NCBI GenBank assembly: GCA_934320655.1
Contig: CAKRFN010000001.1
Coordinates: forward strand, 124,001-188,000
Direction: 5' to 3'
Length of the DNA: 64,000 nucleotides
Source of the DNA: an uncultured Eubacterium sp.
GTDB lineage: Bacteria; Bacillota; Clostridia; Lachnospirales; Lachnospiraceae
Shown here: positions 42,059 to 50,528 of the stretch, one piece after another
Layout of the letters: each line of letters starts with the position of its first letter
How positions within the stretch are numbered: position 1 is the stretch's first letter
The notes under the pieces: generated by a model
What the model saw: only the letters and a program-made list of their open reading frames with translations
What the model was told of the DNA's origin: nothing
Databases searched by the model: none
Position numbers and translations under genes: made by a program

Positions 42059-43107
42059 ATGAAAACACCAAAGCAGGATGTATTGAACATGGTATATGGA
42101 GAAACGGAAAAACAACAGAAGCGTTATGAGCATTTAAGTCAAGTGTATACACAGACTTTTGGCACATCACGGATGGAATTTTTTACGGCACCGGGCAGGA
42201 CGGAGATCATCGGCAATCATGTGGACCATAATGGCGGAAAAGTATTAGCGGCGAGCATTGACATGGATACGATCGGAGCCGCGTATCCGAATGATTCACA
42301 GACGATTGAGATCGTCAGCGAGGGCTATCCGGACAGGATCATCATAGATCTGGAGCGGCTGGATGCAGTTTCCGCGGAAGGGGGCACGGCTTCACTGGTG
42401 GCTGGAATGGCAAAGGCTGTCAGGGAATTTGGTTATCGGATCGGCGGATTTCAGGCATATCTCACAACCGATGTGATTTCTTCGGCAGGAGTGAGCTCCT
42501 CGGCTTCGTTTGAGATGCTGTTCTGTTCGATGGTAAATTTCTTTTTTAATAGTGAAAACCGGATGAGCCCGGTTACATATGCAAAAATCGGACAATTCGC
42601 AGAGAACCGCTACTGGGGCAAAGCCTCCGGTCTGATGGATCAGATGGCTTGCGCGGTCGGCGGAACGATTCTGCTGGATTTCAAAGACGATGTCACATAT
42701 GAAAAAGTCAATTTTGATTTCGACCGTCTGGGCTATCGGCTCATCATCATAAATACAGGAAAAGGACATGCGGATTTAAGCAGGGAATACAGTGAGGTTC
42801 CGGAGGAAATGAGCCTATCACAAAGTCCGGTGATTCTTCGTGGAAGCTGTTGCAGAACTGCTATGCGGTTTCTGATTACAGTGAGCAGAAAGTGGCGCTT
42901 ACGCTCGCATTGACGGAGCTGTTTCTAAAACGGATCGGCGATGGATGCTGCCGTGTCCACGGCGGCGGATTCGCAGGTGTCATTATGTCTGTGATACCGA
43001 TGCAGTTTGCAGATGCCTACACGCAGTATATATCTGCCTATGTCGGAGCAGATGCGGTCTATCCGATGCACATACGGCAGATCGGGGCGATACATCTGGA
43101 AAAATAA
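42059..43107 (+). pseudogene. galK: Galactokinase, broken by internal deletion and frame change
   Basis: The first part (42059 to about 42815) reads as an intact GHMP kinase N-terminus: PGRTEIIGNHVDHNGG, the ATP loop SSAGVSSSASFE and LIIINTGKGHADLSREYSEVPEEM. The C-terminal part resumes in another frame as ITKSGDSSWKLLQNCYAV then ALTELFLKR and CRVHGGGFAGVIM, to 43107. About 75 residues normally lying between are missing, so junction near 42812-42822 is a deletion with a frame change rather than a sequencing slip. Start ATG 42059 has AAGGAGG upstream. galE is intact at 20046. Confidence 0.85.
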
Positions 43108-43117
43108 AAGTATTGGC

Positions 43118-43145
43118 TTGAAAAAAATATGGTTGCGTATATAAT
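43118..43145 (+). promoter_or_regulatory. Promoter of GNAT gene
   Basis: TTGAAA (43118-43123), 16-nt spacer, TATAAT (43140-43145). Confidence 0.6.
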
Positions 43146-43187
43146 TTGAACTGTGGGTAGGTTGAAATAGATATCAGGAGGGTTATG

Positions 43188-43649
43188 ATGGAATACGTAA
43201 CGGCAACATCTGATATGGCAGGTGCAATTTACGATGTTTTACATACAGCCATTGAAACTGTATATCCGAAGTATTATCCCAAAGAGGTAGTTACCTTTTT
43301 TTGCAATCATCATAGTAAAGAGCATATTTTAGACGGAATAAAATCAGGGAATATGGGCGTGTTGATAGACAAAGATCTGGTTGTAGGAACGGGCTGTTTT
43401 GATGGTAATCATATTACGGGTGTATATGTTCTGCCGGCTTATCAGAATCAAGGCTGCGGCTCACATATTATGGATTTTTTGGAAACCGAAATTGCAAAAA
43501 ATCATGATACTGTCATTTTAGATGCATCACTTGCTGCCGTTTGTCTATACGAGCACAGGGGTTACAAAACAGTGGGACATGGTATGTACAAACTTGAAAA
43601 TGATGTGAAACTTGTTTATGAGATTATGGAGAAAAAATTAGAGAAATAG
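43188..43649 (+). CDS. GNAT-family N-acetyltransferase
   Basis: 153 residues from ATG 43188 (AGGAGGG 5 nt upstream; ATG 43185 would be too close). Acetyl-CoA motif A is visible as ITGVYVLPAYQNQGCGSHIMDFLE, with the R/Q-x-x-G-x-G/A loop as QNQGCG, and the family end ASLAAVCLYEHRGYKTVGH. Substrate not deducible. Own promoter. Low GC. Confidence 0.85.
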   Translation: MEYVTATSDMAGAIYDVLHTAIETVYPKYYPKEVVTFFCNHHSKEHILDGIKSGNMGVLIDKDLVVGTGCFDGNHITGVYVLPAYQNQGCGSHIMDFLETEIAKNHDTVILDASLAAVCLYEHRGYKTVGHGMYKLENDVKLVYEIMEKKLEK

Positions 43650-43783
43650 ACTGATAGGGAGCGGCGACCTCATATCATAGTGTTTATATATGCGAAACAC
43701 CAAACACGCTAGACATATCAGCGCCCCCAATCGATGGTGTTAAGCCATATTATGAATAACGCTATTGTTACCGGAAAAAACCA
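43650..43783. other. Intergenic stretch before the rpsO promoter
   Basis: 134 nt with no gene. It contains short inverted repeats (GTGTTT/AAACAC around 43680-43697, and AACACC/GGTGTT further out), none with a T tract. No function assigned. Confidence 0.4.
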
Positions 43784-43812
43784 TTGCATTCTATTTTTAG
43801 TTATGGTATAGT
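43784..43812 (+). promoter_or_regulatory. Promoter of rpsO
   Basis: TTGCAT (43784-43789), 17-nt spacer, TATAGT (43807-43812). Confidence 0.65.
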
Positions 43813-43836
43813 ATTCGAGTATGAGTAAACAGCCAC

Positions 43837-43876
43837 ATATTCGGTTTGTCGGACACTCCGACCGCTTACTGAATAT
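43837..43876 (+). promoter_or_regulatory. rpsO leader hairpin, candidate S15 autoregulatory site
   Basis: ATATTCGGT (43837-43845) pairs with ACTGAATAT (43868-43876) with one G-U pair; inside, GTCGG (43848-43852) pairs with CCGAC (43858-43862). The hairpin ends 15 nt before the ribosome-binding site. S15 represses its own translation through structured leaders in several bacteria, with differing folds. Confidence 0.55.
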
Positions 43877-43907
43877 CCGGCGATTCTATTTTAAGGAGGA
43901 AACAAAG

Positions 43908-44174
43908 ATGTTAGCAAAAGACCAGAAGACAGCAATCATCGCTGAGTATGGCAAGACCCCCACAGACACAGGTTCACCTGAGGTGCAGATCGCATTACTG
44001 ACCACTCGTATCAATGAGCTGAACGAGCACTTAAAGGTACATGCAAAGGATCACCACTCACGTAGAGGTCTGTTAAAGATGGTAGGACAGAGACGTCGTT
44101 TACTGGCTTACTTAAAGGAGAAGGATATCGAGCGTTATCGTTCTCTGATCGAGCGTTTAGGACTCAGAAAATAA
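43908..44174 (+). CDS. rpsO: Small-subunit ribosomal protein uS15
   Basis: 88 residues, the standard length, four-helix 16S-binding protein: GSPEVQIALLTTRINELNEHLKVHAKDHHSRRGLL and the LLAYLKEKDIERYRSLIERLGLRK end. AAGGAGG lies 8 nt before ATG 43908. Reading frame open from 43821 is leader, not protein. Followed by an intrinsic terminator and pnp. Confidence 0.97.
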   Translation: MLAKDQKTAIIAEYGKTPTDTGSPEVQIALLTTRINELNEHLKVHAKDHHSRRGLLKMVGQRRRLLAYLKEKDIERYRSLIERLGLRK

Positions 44175-44181
44175 ACTTTGG

Positions 44182-44210
44182 AATAGGGCGGAGTTTTTCC
44201 GCTCTATTTT
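44182..44210 (+). terminator. Terminator between rpsO and pnp
   Basis: AATAGGGCGG (44182-44191) pairs with CCGCTCTATT (44199-44208) with one G-U pair; short T tract. Confidence 0.75.
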
Positions 44211-44224
44211 AAGTTGCCATGCAT

Positions 44225-44341
44225 CCGCGGGGCTTGCCGGTGGCAGGCTCTGCGGTTATCAACACGGCAGATGACGCTTCCGAGACCACTGAAAAGTGCA
44301 AAAGGATTTTGTCTTTTTCAGTAGTTTCGGGAACATCTGCC
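44225..44341 (+). promoter_or_regulatory. pnp leader with two stem-loops
   Basis: First hairpin 44225-44255 (CCGC...GCGG with TGCC/GGCA inside). Second, long hairpin: GGCAGATG (44266-44273) with CATCTGCC (44334-44341), continued inward by CCGAGACCACTGAAAA against TTTTCAGTAGTTTCGG. PNPase genes are known to be autoregulated by cleavage of a leader duplex in E. coli; a similar role here is inference. Confidence 0.55.
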
Positions 44342-44384
44342 TTCACAAATCATTTTAAATTATTTTTTATGAAGGAGAACACAT

Positions 44385-46481
44385 ATGTACAAGAGTTATT
44401 CGATTGAGCTCGGCGGCAAGACACTGACCGTAGATATCGGCAGAGTCGCAGCTCAGGCAAACGGTGCAGCACTGATGAAGTACGGTGAGACAACTGTATT
44501 ATCCACAGCTACCGCATCCGAAAAACCCCGTGACGGCATCGACTTTTTCCCTCTGAGCGTAGAGTTTGAGGAGAAAATGTACGCAGTTGGCAAAATCCCC
44601 GGAGGATTCAACAAGAGAGAGGGAAAGGCATCTGAAAATGCAGTCCTGACCTCACGTGTGATCGACCGCCCGATGCGTCCGTTATTCCCGAAGGACTACC
44701 GCAATGATGTGACCTTAAATAACATGGTCATGAGCGTAGATCCCGAGTGCAGACCGGAGATCGTCGCTATGTTAGGCGCAGCGATCGCTACCTGTATTTC
44801 CGACATTCCGTTTGACGGTCCCTGTGCAATGACACAGATGGGTATGGTTGACGGCGAGCTGATCGTCAATCCGTCTCAGGAGCAGTGGGACAAGGGTGAT
44901 CTGAAGCTGACCGTAGCTTCTACTTCCGAGAAAGTCATCATGATCGAGGCTGGTGCCAATGAGATCCCCGAGGAGAAGATGCTCGAGGCGATCTACAAGG
45001 CACATGATGTCAACCAGACGATCATTGAATTTATCAACAAAATCGTAGCTGAGGTAGGAAAGCCGAAGCATGCTTATACAAGCTGTGCCATTCCGGCTGA
45101 GCTGTTTGAGGAGATCAAAAAGATCGTTCCTCCGGCTGAGATGGAGGAAGCTGTATTTACCGATGTAAAGCAGGTTCGTGAGGAGAATATCCGTCAGATC
45201 ACAGAGAAGTTAGAGGCTGCTTTTGCAGACAATGAGGAGTGGCTGGCAGTGCTCGGCGATGCGGTATATCAGTACCAGAAAAAGACTGTCCGCAAAATGA
45301 TCTTAAAGGATCACAAGCGTCCCGACGGTCGTGCACTCGATCAGATCCGTCCGCTGGCTGCCGAGATCGATATCATCCCCCGTGTACACGGTTCTGCTAT
45401 GTTCACACGTGGACAGACACAGATCTGCGATATCGTGACACTGGCTCCTTTATCAGAGGTTCAGAAGGTAGACGGACTGGATGCAAATGTGACGACCAAG
45501 CGTTATATGCATCAGTATAATTTCCCGTCATATTCTGTCGGAGAGACAAAGGTTTCCCGTGGACCGGGTCGTCGTGAGATCGGACATGGCGCACTGGCTG
45601 AGCGCGCACTGATTCCGGTACTTCCTTCCGAGGAGGAGTTCCCTTACGCAATCCGTGCCGTATCCGAGACCTTTGAGTCAAACGGATCTACTTCCATGGC
45701 TTCTACCTGTGCATCCTGCATGTCCCTGATGGCTGCCGGCGTGCCGATCAAGAAGATGGTAGCTGGTATTTCCTGCGGACTGGTAACAGGCGACAGCGAT
45801 GATGATTTCGTATTACTGACCGATATCCAGGGTCTTGAGGACTTCTTTGGAGATATGGACTTTAAGGTGACCGGTACAAAGGACGGTATCACAGCGATCC
45901 AGATGGATATCAAGATCCACGGTCTGACACGCCCGATCGTAGAGGGTGCAATCGCAAGATGCCGCGAGGCGCGTTTCTTCATCATGGATACCTGTATGTC
46001 AAAGGCGATCGCAGAGCCTCGTAAAGAGGTTGGCGCATACGCACCGAAGATCATCCAGATCCAGATCGATCCTCAGAAGATCGGTGATGTAGTGGGACAG
46101 CGCGGAAAGACGATCAACGAGATCATTGACCGTACCGGAGTGAAGATCGATATCACAGACGATGGTGCCGTATCCGTATGCGGAACAGATGCTGCGATGA
46201 TGGACAAGGCGATCGAAATGATCAAGATCATCACAACCGACTTTGCAGAGGGTCAGATCTTCAAGGGTGTGGTTGTCAGCATCAAGGAGTTCGGTGCGTT
46301 TGTTGAGTTCGCTCCCGGAAAAGAGGGAATGGTTCACATTTCCAAGATCGCAAAGGAGCGTATCAACCGCGTGGAGGATGTCCTGACACTTGGTGACAAG
46401 GTCACGGTTAAGTGCATGGGCAAGGACAAGATGGGACGCATGAGCTTCTCTATGAAGGATGTCGCAGAATCTGAGAAATAA
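44385..46481 (+). CDS. pnp: Polyribonucleotide nucleotidyltransferase (PNPase)
   Basis: Phosphorolytic 3'-5' exoribonuclease. 698 residues: two RNase PH domains (about 10-225 and 315-550) with FFPLSVEFEEKMYAVGKIPGGF and the catalytic GDSDDDFVLLTDIQGLEDFFGDMDFKVTGT region, a KH domain (about 555-615, IGDVVGQRGKTINEI) and an S1 domain (about 620-690, EGQIFKGVVVSIKEFGAFVEF). GAAGGAGAA ribosome-binding site. Confidence 0.97.
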   Translation: MYKSYSIELGGKTLTVDIGRVAAQANGAALMKYGETTVLSTATASEKPRDGIDFFPLSVEFEEKMYAVGKIPGGFNKREGKASENAVLTSRVIDRPMRPLFPKDYRNDVTLNNMVMSVDPECRPEIVAMLGAAIATCISDIPFDGPCAMTQMGMVDGELIVNPSQEQWDKGDLKLTVASTSEKVIMIEAGANEIPEEKMLEAIYKAHDVNQTIIEFINKIVAEVGKPKHAYTSCAIPAELFEEIKKIVPPAEMEEAVFTDVKQVREENIRQITEKLEAAFADNEEWLAVLGDAVYQYQKKTVRKMILKDHKRPDGRALDQIRPLAAEIDIIPRVHGSAMFTRGQTQICDIVTLAPLSEVQKVDGLDANVTTKRYMHQYNFPSYSVGETKVSRGPGRREIGHGALAERALIPVLPSEEEFPYAIRAVSETFESNGSTSMASTCASCMSLMAAGVPIKKMVAGISCGLVTGDSDDDFVLLTDIQGLEDFFGDMDFKVTGTKDGITAIQMDIKIHGLTRPIVEGAIARCREARFFIMDTCMSKAIAEPRKEVGAYAPKIIQIQIDPQKIGDVVGQRGKTINEIIDRTGVKIDITDDGAVSVCGTDAAMMDKAIEMIKIITTDFAEGQIFKGVVVSIKEFGAFVEFAPGKEGMVHISKIAKERINRVEDVLTLGDKVTVKCMGKDKMGRMSFSMKDVAESEK

Positions 46482-46541
46482 GAAATCGTAATAAAAATGT
46501 TTCACAGATACGCCCACGATGGGCAGATATAGATTGATGAT

Positions 46542-46576
46542 GAGGGCAGTCAGAACAAATTGGCTGTCCTCTTTTT
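46542..46576 (+). terminator. Terminator after pnp
   Basis: GAGGGCAGTC (46542-46551) pairs with GGCTGTCCTC (46562-46571) including two G-U pairs; T5 follows. Confidence 0.85.
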
Positions 46577-46650
46577 GACCTTATTTCCCTTACACGTTCA
46601 GATTTGTCCTTGCATAAGATAAAAATAATTCTTTTGGCAGGATATTTCGT

Positions 46651-47526
46651 ATGGAACGTGTACGAAAAATGATTCATACAGAGCTTCCTCACGGGGAAGG
46701 ATTTTTCGGTAAAGGCTCTACGGTGGCGATTCTGGATACCGGCATTTCGATGCATCCGGATTTTAAAAACCGCATATTGGATTTTCGGGATTTTGTAAAC
46801 GAGCGAAGCGGCGTCTATGATGACAACGGACATGGAACGCATCTGGCAGGGATCATCGGCGGAAGCGGTGTGCTCGGCGGCGGACGCTATATGGGGATCG
46901 CGCCGGAGTGTCAATTTGTCTCCCTGAAGGTGCTCGACGGCATGGGAAACGGAAATATTGAGTCGGTTGTGCGTGCGGTCGACTGGATTTTGAAAAACAG
47001 GGAAAAATATCACATACGCTTCTTGAATATTTCGATCGGAATGATGCCGCAGACGCATCTGAGTGAACAGCGCGCATTGGTCGAGGCGATCTGTGCCCTG
47101 TGGGAAAACAATATCTGTGTTGTTGTCGCGTCAGGCAATAACGGACCAGATACTTCCTCGGTGACAGTACCCGGCACAATACCGGAGCTGATTACCGTCG
47201 GTAGTCTGGATGACAATGACCGCGTTCTTTTGGGTGGCAGCATGCATGTAGGCTACAGCGGCAAAGGTCCGACGAAACACTGCGTGGTCAAGCCAGAGAT
47301 TTTAGCACCCGGCACGCGGGTCGTCAGTTGCAGCAGACAGGGCGGTTATGTGAGTAAGAGCGGTTCCTCGATGGCGACAGCGGTCGTGACCGGCGGGCTG
47401 GCAGTCATGGGAGAGATTTATCCGCAGTTTACACCGTCCGATATGAAGCTGTTTTTGTATAGTAAGCTGCGGCGCAGGAAGGGCTCGAGCGGGTGGGGAC
47501 ATTTTGATTTTGAAGAACTAATGTGA
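46651..47526 (+). CDS. Subtilisin-like serine protease (S8), no signal peptide
   Basis: 291 residues with the full catalytic triad: Asp29 in AILDTGI, His61 in DNGHGTHLAG, and Ser near 239 in SKSGSSMATAVVTGG; the oxyanion Asn is in VVASGNNG. There is no signal peptide or propeptide, so it should act inside the cell, like AprX-type or ISP-type subtilases of Bacillus. The ribosome-binding site is weak (CAGGAT, 8 nt before ATG). Substrate unknown. It stands alone between the pnp terminator and the cls leader. Confidence 0.88.
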   Translation: MERVRKMIHTELPHGEGFFGKGSTVAILDTGISMHPDFKNRILDFRDFVNERSGVYDDNGHGTHLAGIIGGSGVLGGGRYMGIAPECQFVSLKVLDGMGNGNIESVVRAVDWILKNREKYHIRFLNISIGMMPQTHLSEQRALVEAICALWENNICVVVASGNNGPDTSSVTVPGTIPELITVGSLDDNDRVLLGGSMHVGYSGKGPTKHCVVKPEILAPGTRVVSCSRQGGYVSKSGSSMATAVVTGGLAVMGEIYPQFTPSDMKLFLYSKLRRRKGSSGWGHFDFEELM

Positions 47527-47550
47527 TATGATATACAAATGAGCCGTGCC

Positions 47551-47676
47551 GATCGAGAATGCACAGTCGAGTCATGCGTGCATGGAGAGGGCTGTGCATA
47601 TCGAGAGCGATTGGGCGAATGCCCATACATCGAGGAAAATCTTTGATTTTTCGAGATGGACAGCGAAGTGATGAAA
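47551..47676. repeat. Structured leader element upstream of cls
   Basis: TCGAGAATGCACAG pairs with CTGTGCATATCGA across about 25 nt that contain CATGCGTGCATG; then GGGCGAATGCCC; then CATC...AAAATC against GATTTT...GATG. The succession of palindromes recalls the element at 38327, though sequences differ. Open frames through it (including an N-terminal extension of cls) are not credible proteins. Confidence 0.45.
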
Positions 47677-47693
47677 AAAAGGAAACAACCACT

Positions 47694-49232
47694 ATGAAAC
47701 GTGCATTTAAATTTCTGACAGGAAGATTGTTTATTATCGGTGTGATGATTCTTGTGCAGATCGCATGGATTGTCTATCTATTATTTGATGTGAGTGTGCG
47801 CCACCAGTATTTTTCGGCGGCGATCCGCATCATCGCTATTTTACTGGCATTTTATGTCGTCACACGGTGGTCAAATCCATCGATGAAGCTGTCGTGGATC
47901 TTTTTCATTATGGCGGTGCCGATCGTTGGCGTTCCGGTCTACCTGATCTTTGGCAGACCGGGGCTGACACGCACTACGAGACGACGCATGGACGCGGTAA
48001 ATGCGGGGATTGAGCCTTATCTGCACGAGGATTTGCAGCTTACGGAAGAACTGCATGCGCAGCATCCGCAGGCAGCGTTGCAGTCAGATTATATCCTGCG
48101 GGCATCACATTATCCGGTTTATCAGTATACAGACAGCCGTTATTATAGATGCGGCGAGGAGCTTTTTGAGGCGATGTTAGCTGACATCCGGCGGGCAGAG
48201 CATTACATTTTTCTGGAATATTTTATACTGGATCACGGACAGATGTATGACCGGCTCATCGCTGAGCTTGTGAAAAAGGTGCAGGAGGGCGTGGATGTCA
48301 GACTCATCTATGATGATGTCGGATGCATGGGAAAGATGCCGGCGCATTTTTACCGGACATTGCAGGCGCAGGGGATCAAATGCGCGGCGTTCAACCCGGC
48401 GCGCCCGGTGCTCGCGATCATCATGAACCACAGGGATCACCGGAAAATCCTGGTCGTTGACGGAAAAGTTGCCTATACGGGCGGTGTGAATATCGCCGAC
48501 GAGTATATCAATGAAATTGACCGCTTCGGCTACTGGAAGGATACAGGCATCCGGCTTGAGGGCGCGGCTGTCCGCAGCTTTCTCGTGATGTTCCTTGAGA
48601 TGTGGGACTATATCGTAGGTGGTACATCCGATTATGAACGCCTGCTGCAGCCGCTTGATCCGTCCGGATTGCCGGTGTCAGAGGGTTATGTCCAGCCATA
48701 CGGAGATACGCCGCTGGACAATGAAAACGTCGGTGAAAACATTTATCTCAATATGATTAACCGCGCGGAAAAATACGTGTATATCTACACGCCGTATCTG
48801 ATCTTAGATCAGGAAATGATTGTCGCACTGTGTAATGCAGCGATGAGCGGTGTGGATGTGCGGATCATCACACCCGGCATTCCGGACAAAAAAATGGTAT
48901 TTTTGCTGACCCGTTCCCATTATGCGCCGCTGCTGAAAAAGGGCGTGCGGATCTATGAGTATACACCCGGTTTTCTGCACGCGAAATGCTTTGTGTGTGA
49001 CGATGAATACGCGACGGTCGGCAGTATCAATCTCGATTACCGCAGTCTGTACCTGCATTTTGAGTGCGGTGCCTTTTTATACCGGACACCGTCTGTTGCG
49101 CAGGTATTGACAGACATGGAAGAAACACTTGCGGTGTCCCGTGAGGTCACACTGGCAGACTGCCAGCGCAAGCATCCACTCGGTATGAGCATGCTGCATG
49201 CGCTGCTTCGTCTGCTGGCACCGCTTTTATAA
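47694..49232 (+). CDS. cls: Cardiolipin synthase
   Basis: Phospholipase-D-superfamily membrane enzyme joining two phosphatidylglycerols. 512 residues: two N-terminal transmembrane helices (about 10-32, 40-60) plus a hydrophobic hairpin to about 85, then two HKD domains: HRKILVVDGKVAYTGG (about 247; the first motif) and HAKCFVCDDEYATVGS (about 428). AAAGGAAAC before ATG 47694. The frame is open upstream to 47559 through the structured leader. Its stop codon directly abuts that of the convergent gene. Confidence 0.93.
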   Translation: MKRAFKFLTGRLFIIGVMILVQIAWIVYLLFDVSVRHQYFSAAIRIIAILLAFYVVTRWSNPSMKLSWIFFIMAVPIVGVPVYLIFGRPGLTRTTRRRMDAVNAGIEPYLHEDLQLTEELHAQHPQAALQSDYILRASHYPVYQYTDSRYYRCGEELFEAMLADIRRAEHYIFLEYFILDHGQMYDRLIAELVKKVQEGVDVRLIYDDVGCMGKMPAHFYRTLQAQGIKCAAFNPARPVLAIIMNHRDHRKILVVDGKVAYTGGVNIADEYINEIDRFGYWKDTGIRLEGAAVRSFLVMFLEMWDYIVGGTSDYERLLQPLDPSGLPVSEGYVQPYGDTPLDNENVGENIYLNMINRAEKYVYIYTPYLILDQEMIVALCNAAMSGVDVRIITPGIPDKKMVFLLTRSHYAPLLKKGVRIYEYTPGFLHAKCFVCDDEYATVGSINLDYRSLYLHFECGAFLYRTPSVAQVLTDMEETLAVSREVTLADCQRKHPLGMSMLHALLRLLAPLL

Positions 49233-50468
49233 TCAGAGGAAAAAGGAAGTGGCTGCTTTTACAAAGAAAAAGCGGAAATCTGCCTGTTCCACATCGGCTG
49301 CGGCACGGATTGACACAGAGCCGAGCACCGTGCCGTTTAGCGTGTAGACGGCTTCTCCGATGATGTCATTTTCGCTGATCGGGGCTTCTACGGATTCGGG
49401 CAGGGACAATGTCTTTTCGACTGCGGACAGATCACGCCCTTCGGTGTCGAGGTATTTCATGGATGTATCGTATTTGAGCGGAAGCTCATTCGTCGTACCG
49501 CGGGAGACCGGGATCGGCGGCAATGCATCCTCATTGGCATCCGTATACAGCTTGCATCTGGAAAATCCGTAATCCATACAGCTTTGCAGATCCTTGACGC
49601 GTGACGGAATATCCGGCTCGCCCATCAGGACAGTGATCAGTTGCAGGGAGTCCTTCTGTGCAGTGGCGCTGATACAATATTTTGACTGGGAAGTATATCC
49701 GGTTTTCAGCCCGTTGGCGTAGGGGTACTGTTTTAAAAACTTATTCGTGTTGGTCAGACCGAATTCCGATTCGCCCCGTCTGGTGCGGTGAATGATGGAA
49801 TCCTGCCAGACTGTGCAATAATCGTGGATCTGCGGGTGGTTGTTGATGAGCTCCCTTGACATGAGTGCGATGTCGCGTGCAGTCGTCAAATGTCCTTCGG
49901 CTTCGAGCCCGCAGCAGTTTGCAAAGGTCGTGTTTTCCATGCCGAGTTCCTTGGCTTTCGCATTCATCAGATCCACAAAGGCAGGCTCCGAACCGGCGAC
50001 AAATTCAGCCATTGCGACGCTGGCATCATTGGCACTGGCGATGCTGATGCATTTAATCATATCGTTGACCGTCTGTGTCTCGTTCGGTTCGAGAAATACC
50101 TGTGAACCGCCCATGCTGGCGGCATGCTCCGATACAGTCACAACGTCGTCGAGACTGAACTGGTTTTTTTCGAGTGCCTCAAAAATAAGTAACAGCGTCA
50201 TGATCTTTGTGACGCTGGCAGGGCGCAGCCGCTCGTCGGCATTTTTTTCATAGATGACCGTTCCGGTCGAGGCTTCCATGAGCAGGGCGGATTTGGCTGA
50301 CGGATCTAAGCCGGATACGGCAGTGTCTGTTGCAGCTTCCTCCAGACTGGCATAGGCTTGTGTACAGTTGCACAGACACGCTCCGACAGCGAGTGCGAAA
50401 GACAGCAGTACGGCGGACAGCCACCGTTTGGAATGACGATGAGAAACATAATTATGATAGAAACGCAT
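49233..50468 (-). CDS. dacF: D-alanyl-D-alanine carboxypeptidase (DacF/PBP5-type)
   Basis: Low-molecular-weight penicillin-binding protein trimming pentapeptides in the wall. 411 residues: signal peptide (about 1-40, ending TQAYA), serine-protease-like domain with Ser85-Lys88 in RPASVTKIM, SAN in ISIASANDAS, and KTG in NGLKTGYTS; then a PBP5-type C-terminal beta domain and a short C-terminal hydrophobic/amphipathic end (FRFFFVKAATSFFL). AAGGA is 8 nt before ATG on this strand. DacF-type genes often belong to sporulation regulons, but no such promoter was identified here. Confidence 0.93.
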   Translation of the reverse strand: MRFYHNYVSHRHSKRWLSAVLLSFALAVGACLCNCTQAYASLEEAATDTAVSGLDPSAKSALLMEASTGTVIYEKNADERLRPASVTKIMTLLLIFEALEKNQFSLDDVVTVSEHAASMGGSQVFLEPNETQTVNDMIKCISIASANDASVAMAEFVAGSEPAFVDLMNAKAKELGMENTTFANCCGLEAEGHLTTARDIALMSRELINNHPQIHDYCTVWQDSIIHRTRRGESEFGLTNTNKFLKQYPYANGLKTGYTSQSKYCISATAQKDSLQLITVLMGEPDIPSRVKDLQSCMDYGFSRCKLYTDANEDALPPIPVSRGTTNELPLKYDTSMKYLDTEGRDLSAVEKTLSLPESVEAPISENDIIGEAVYTLNGTVLGSVSIRAAADVEQADFRFFFVKAATSFFL

Positions 50469-50528
50469 AACAGAAATCCTTAGGGTTTTTTCTAACAGTT
50501 TACGAGGAAAATGCCGGATTTATGAAGG

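Noticed and set aside
38327..43783. Phage or conjugative element
   Set aside because: No integrase, relaxase, transposase, phage structural gene or flanking attachment repeats were found.
47559..47693. 45-residue N-terminal extension of cardiolipin synthase
   Set aside because: It reads through the palindromic leader; the family start and a ribosome-binding site are at 47694.
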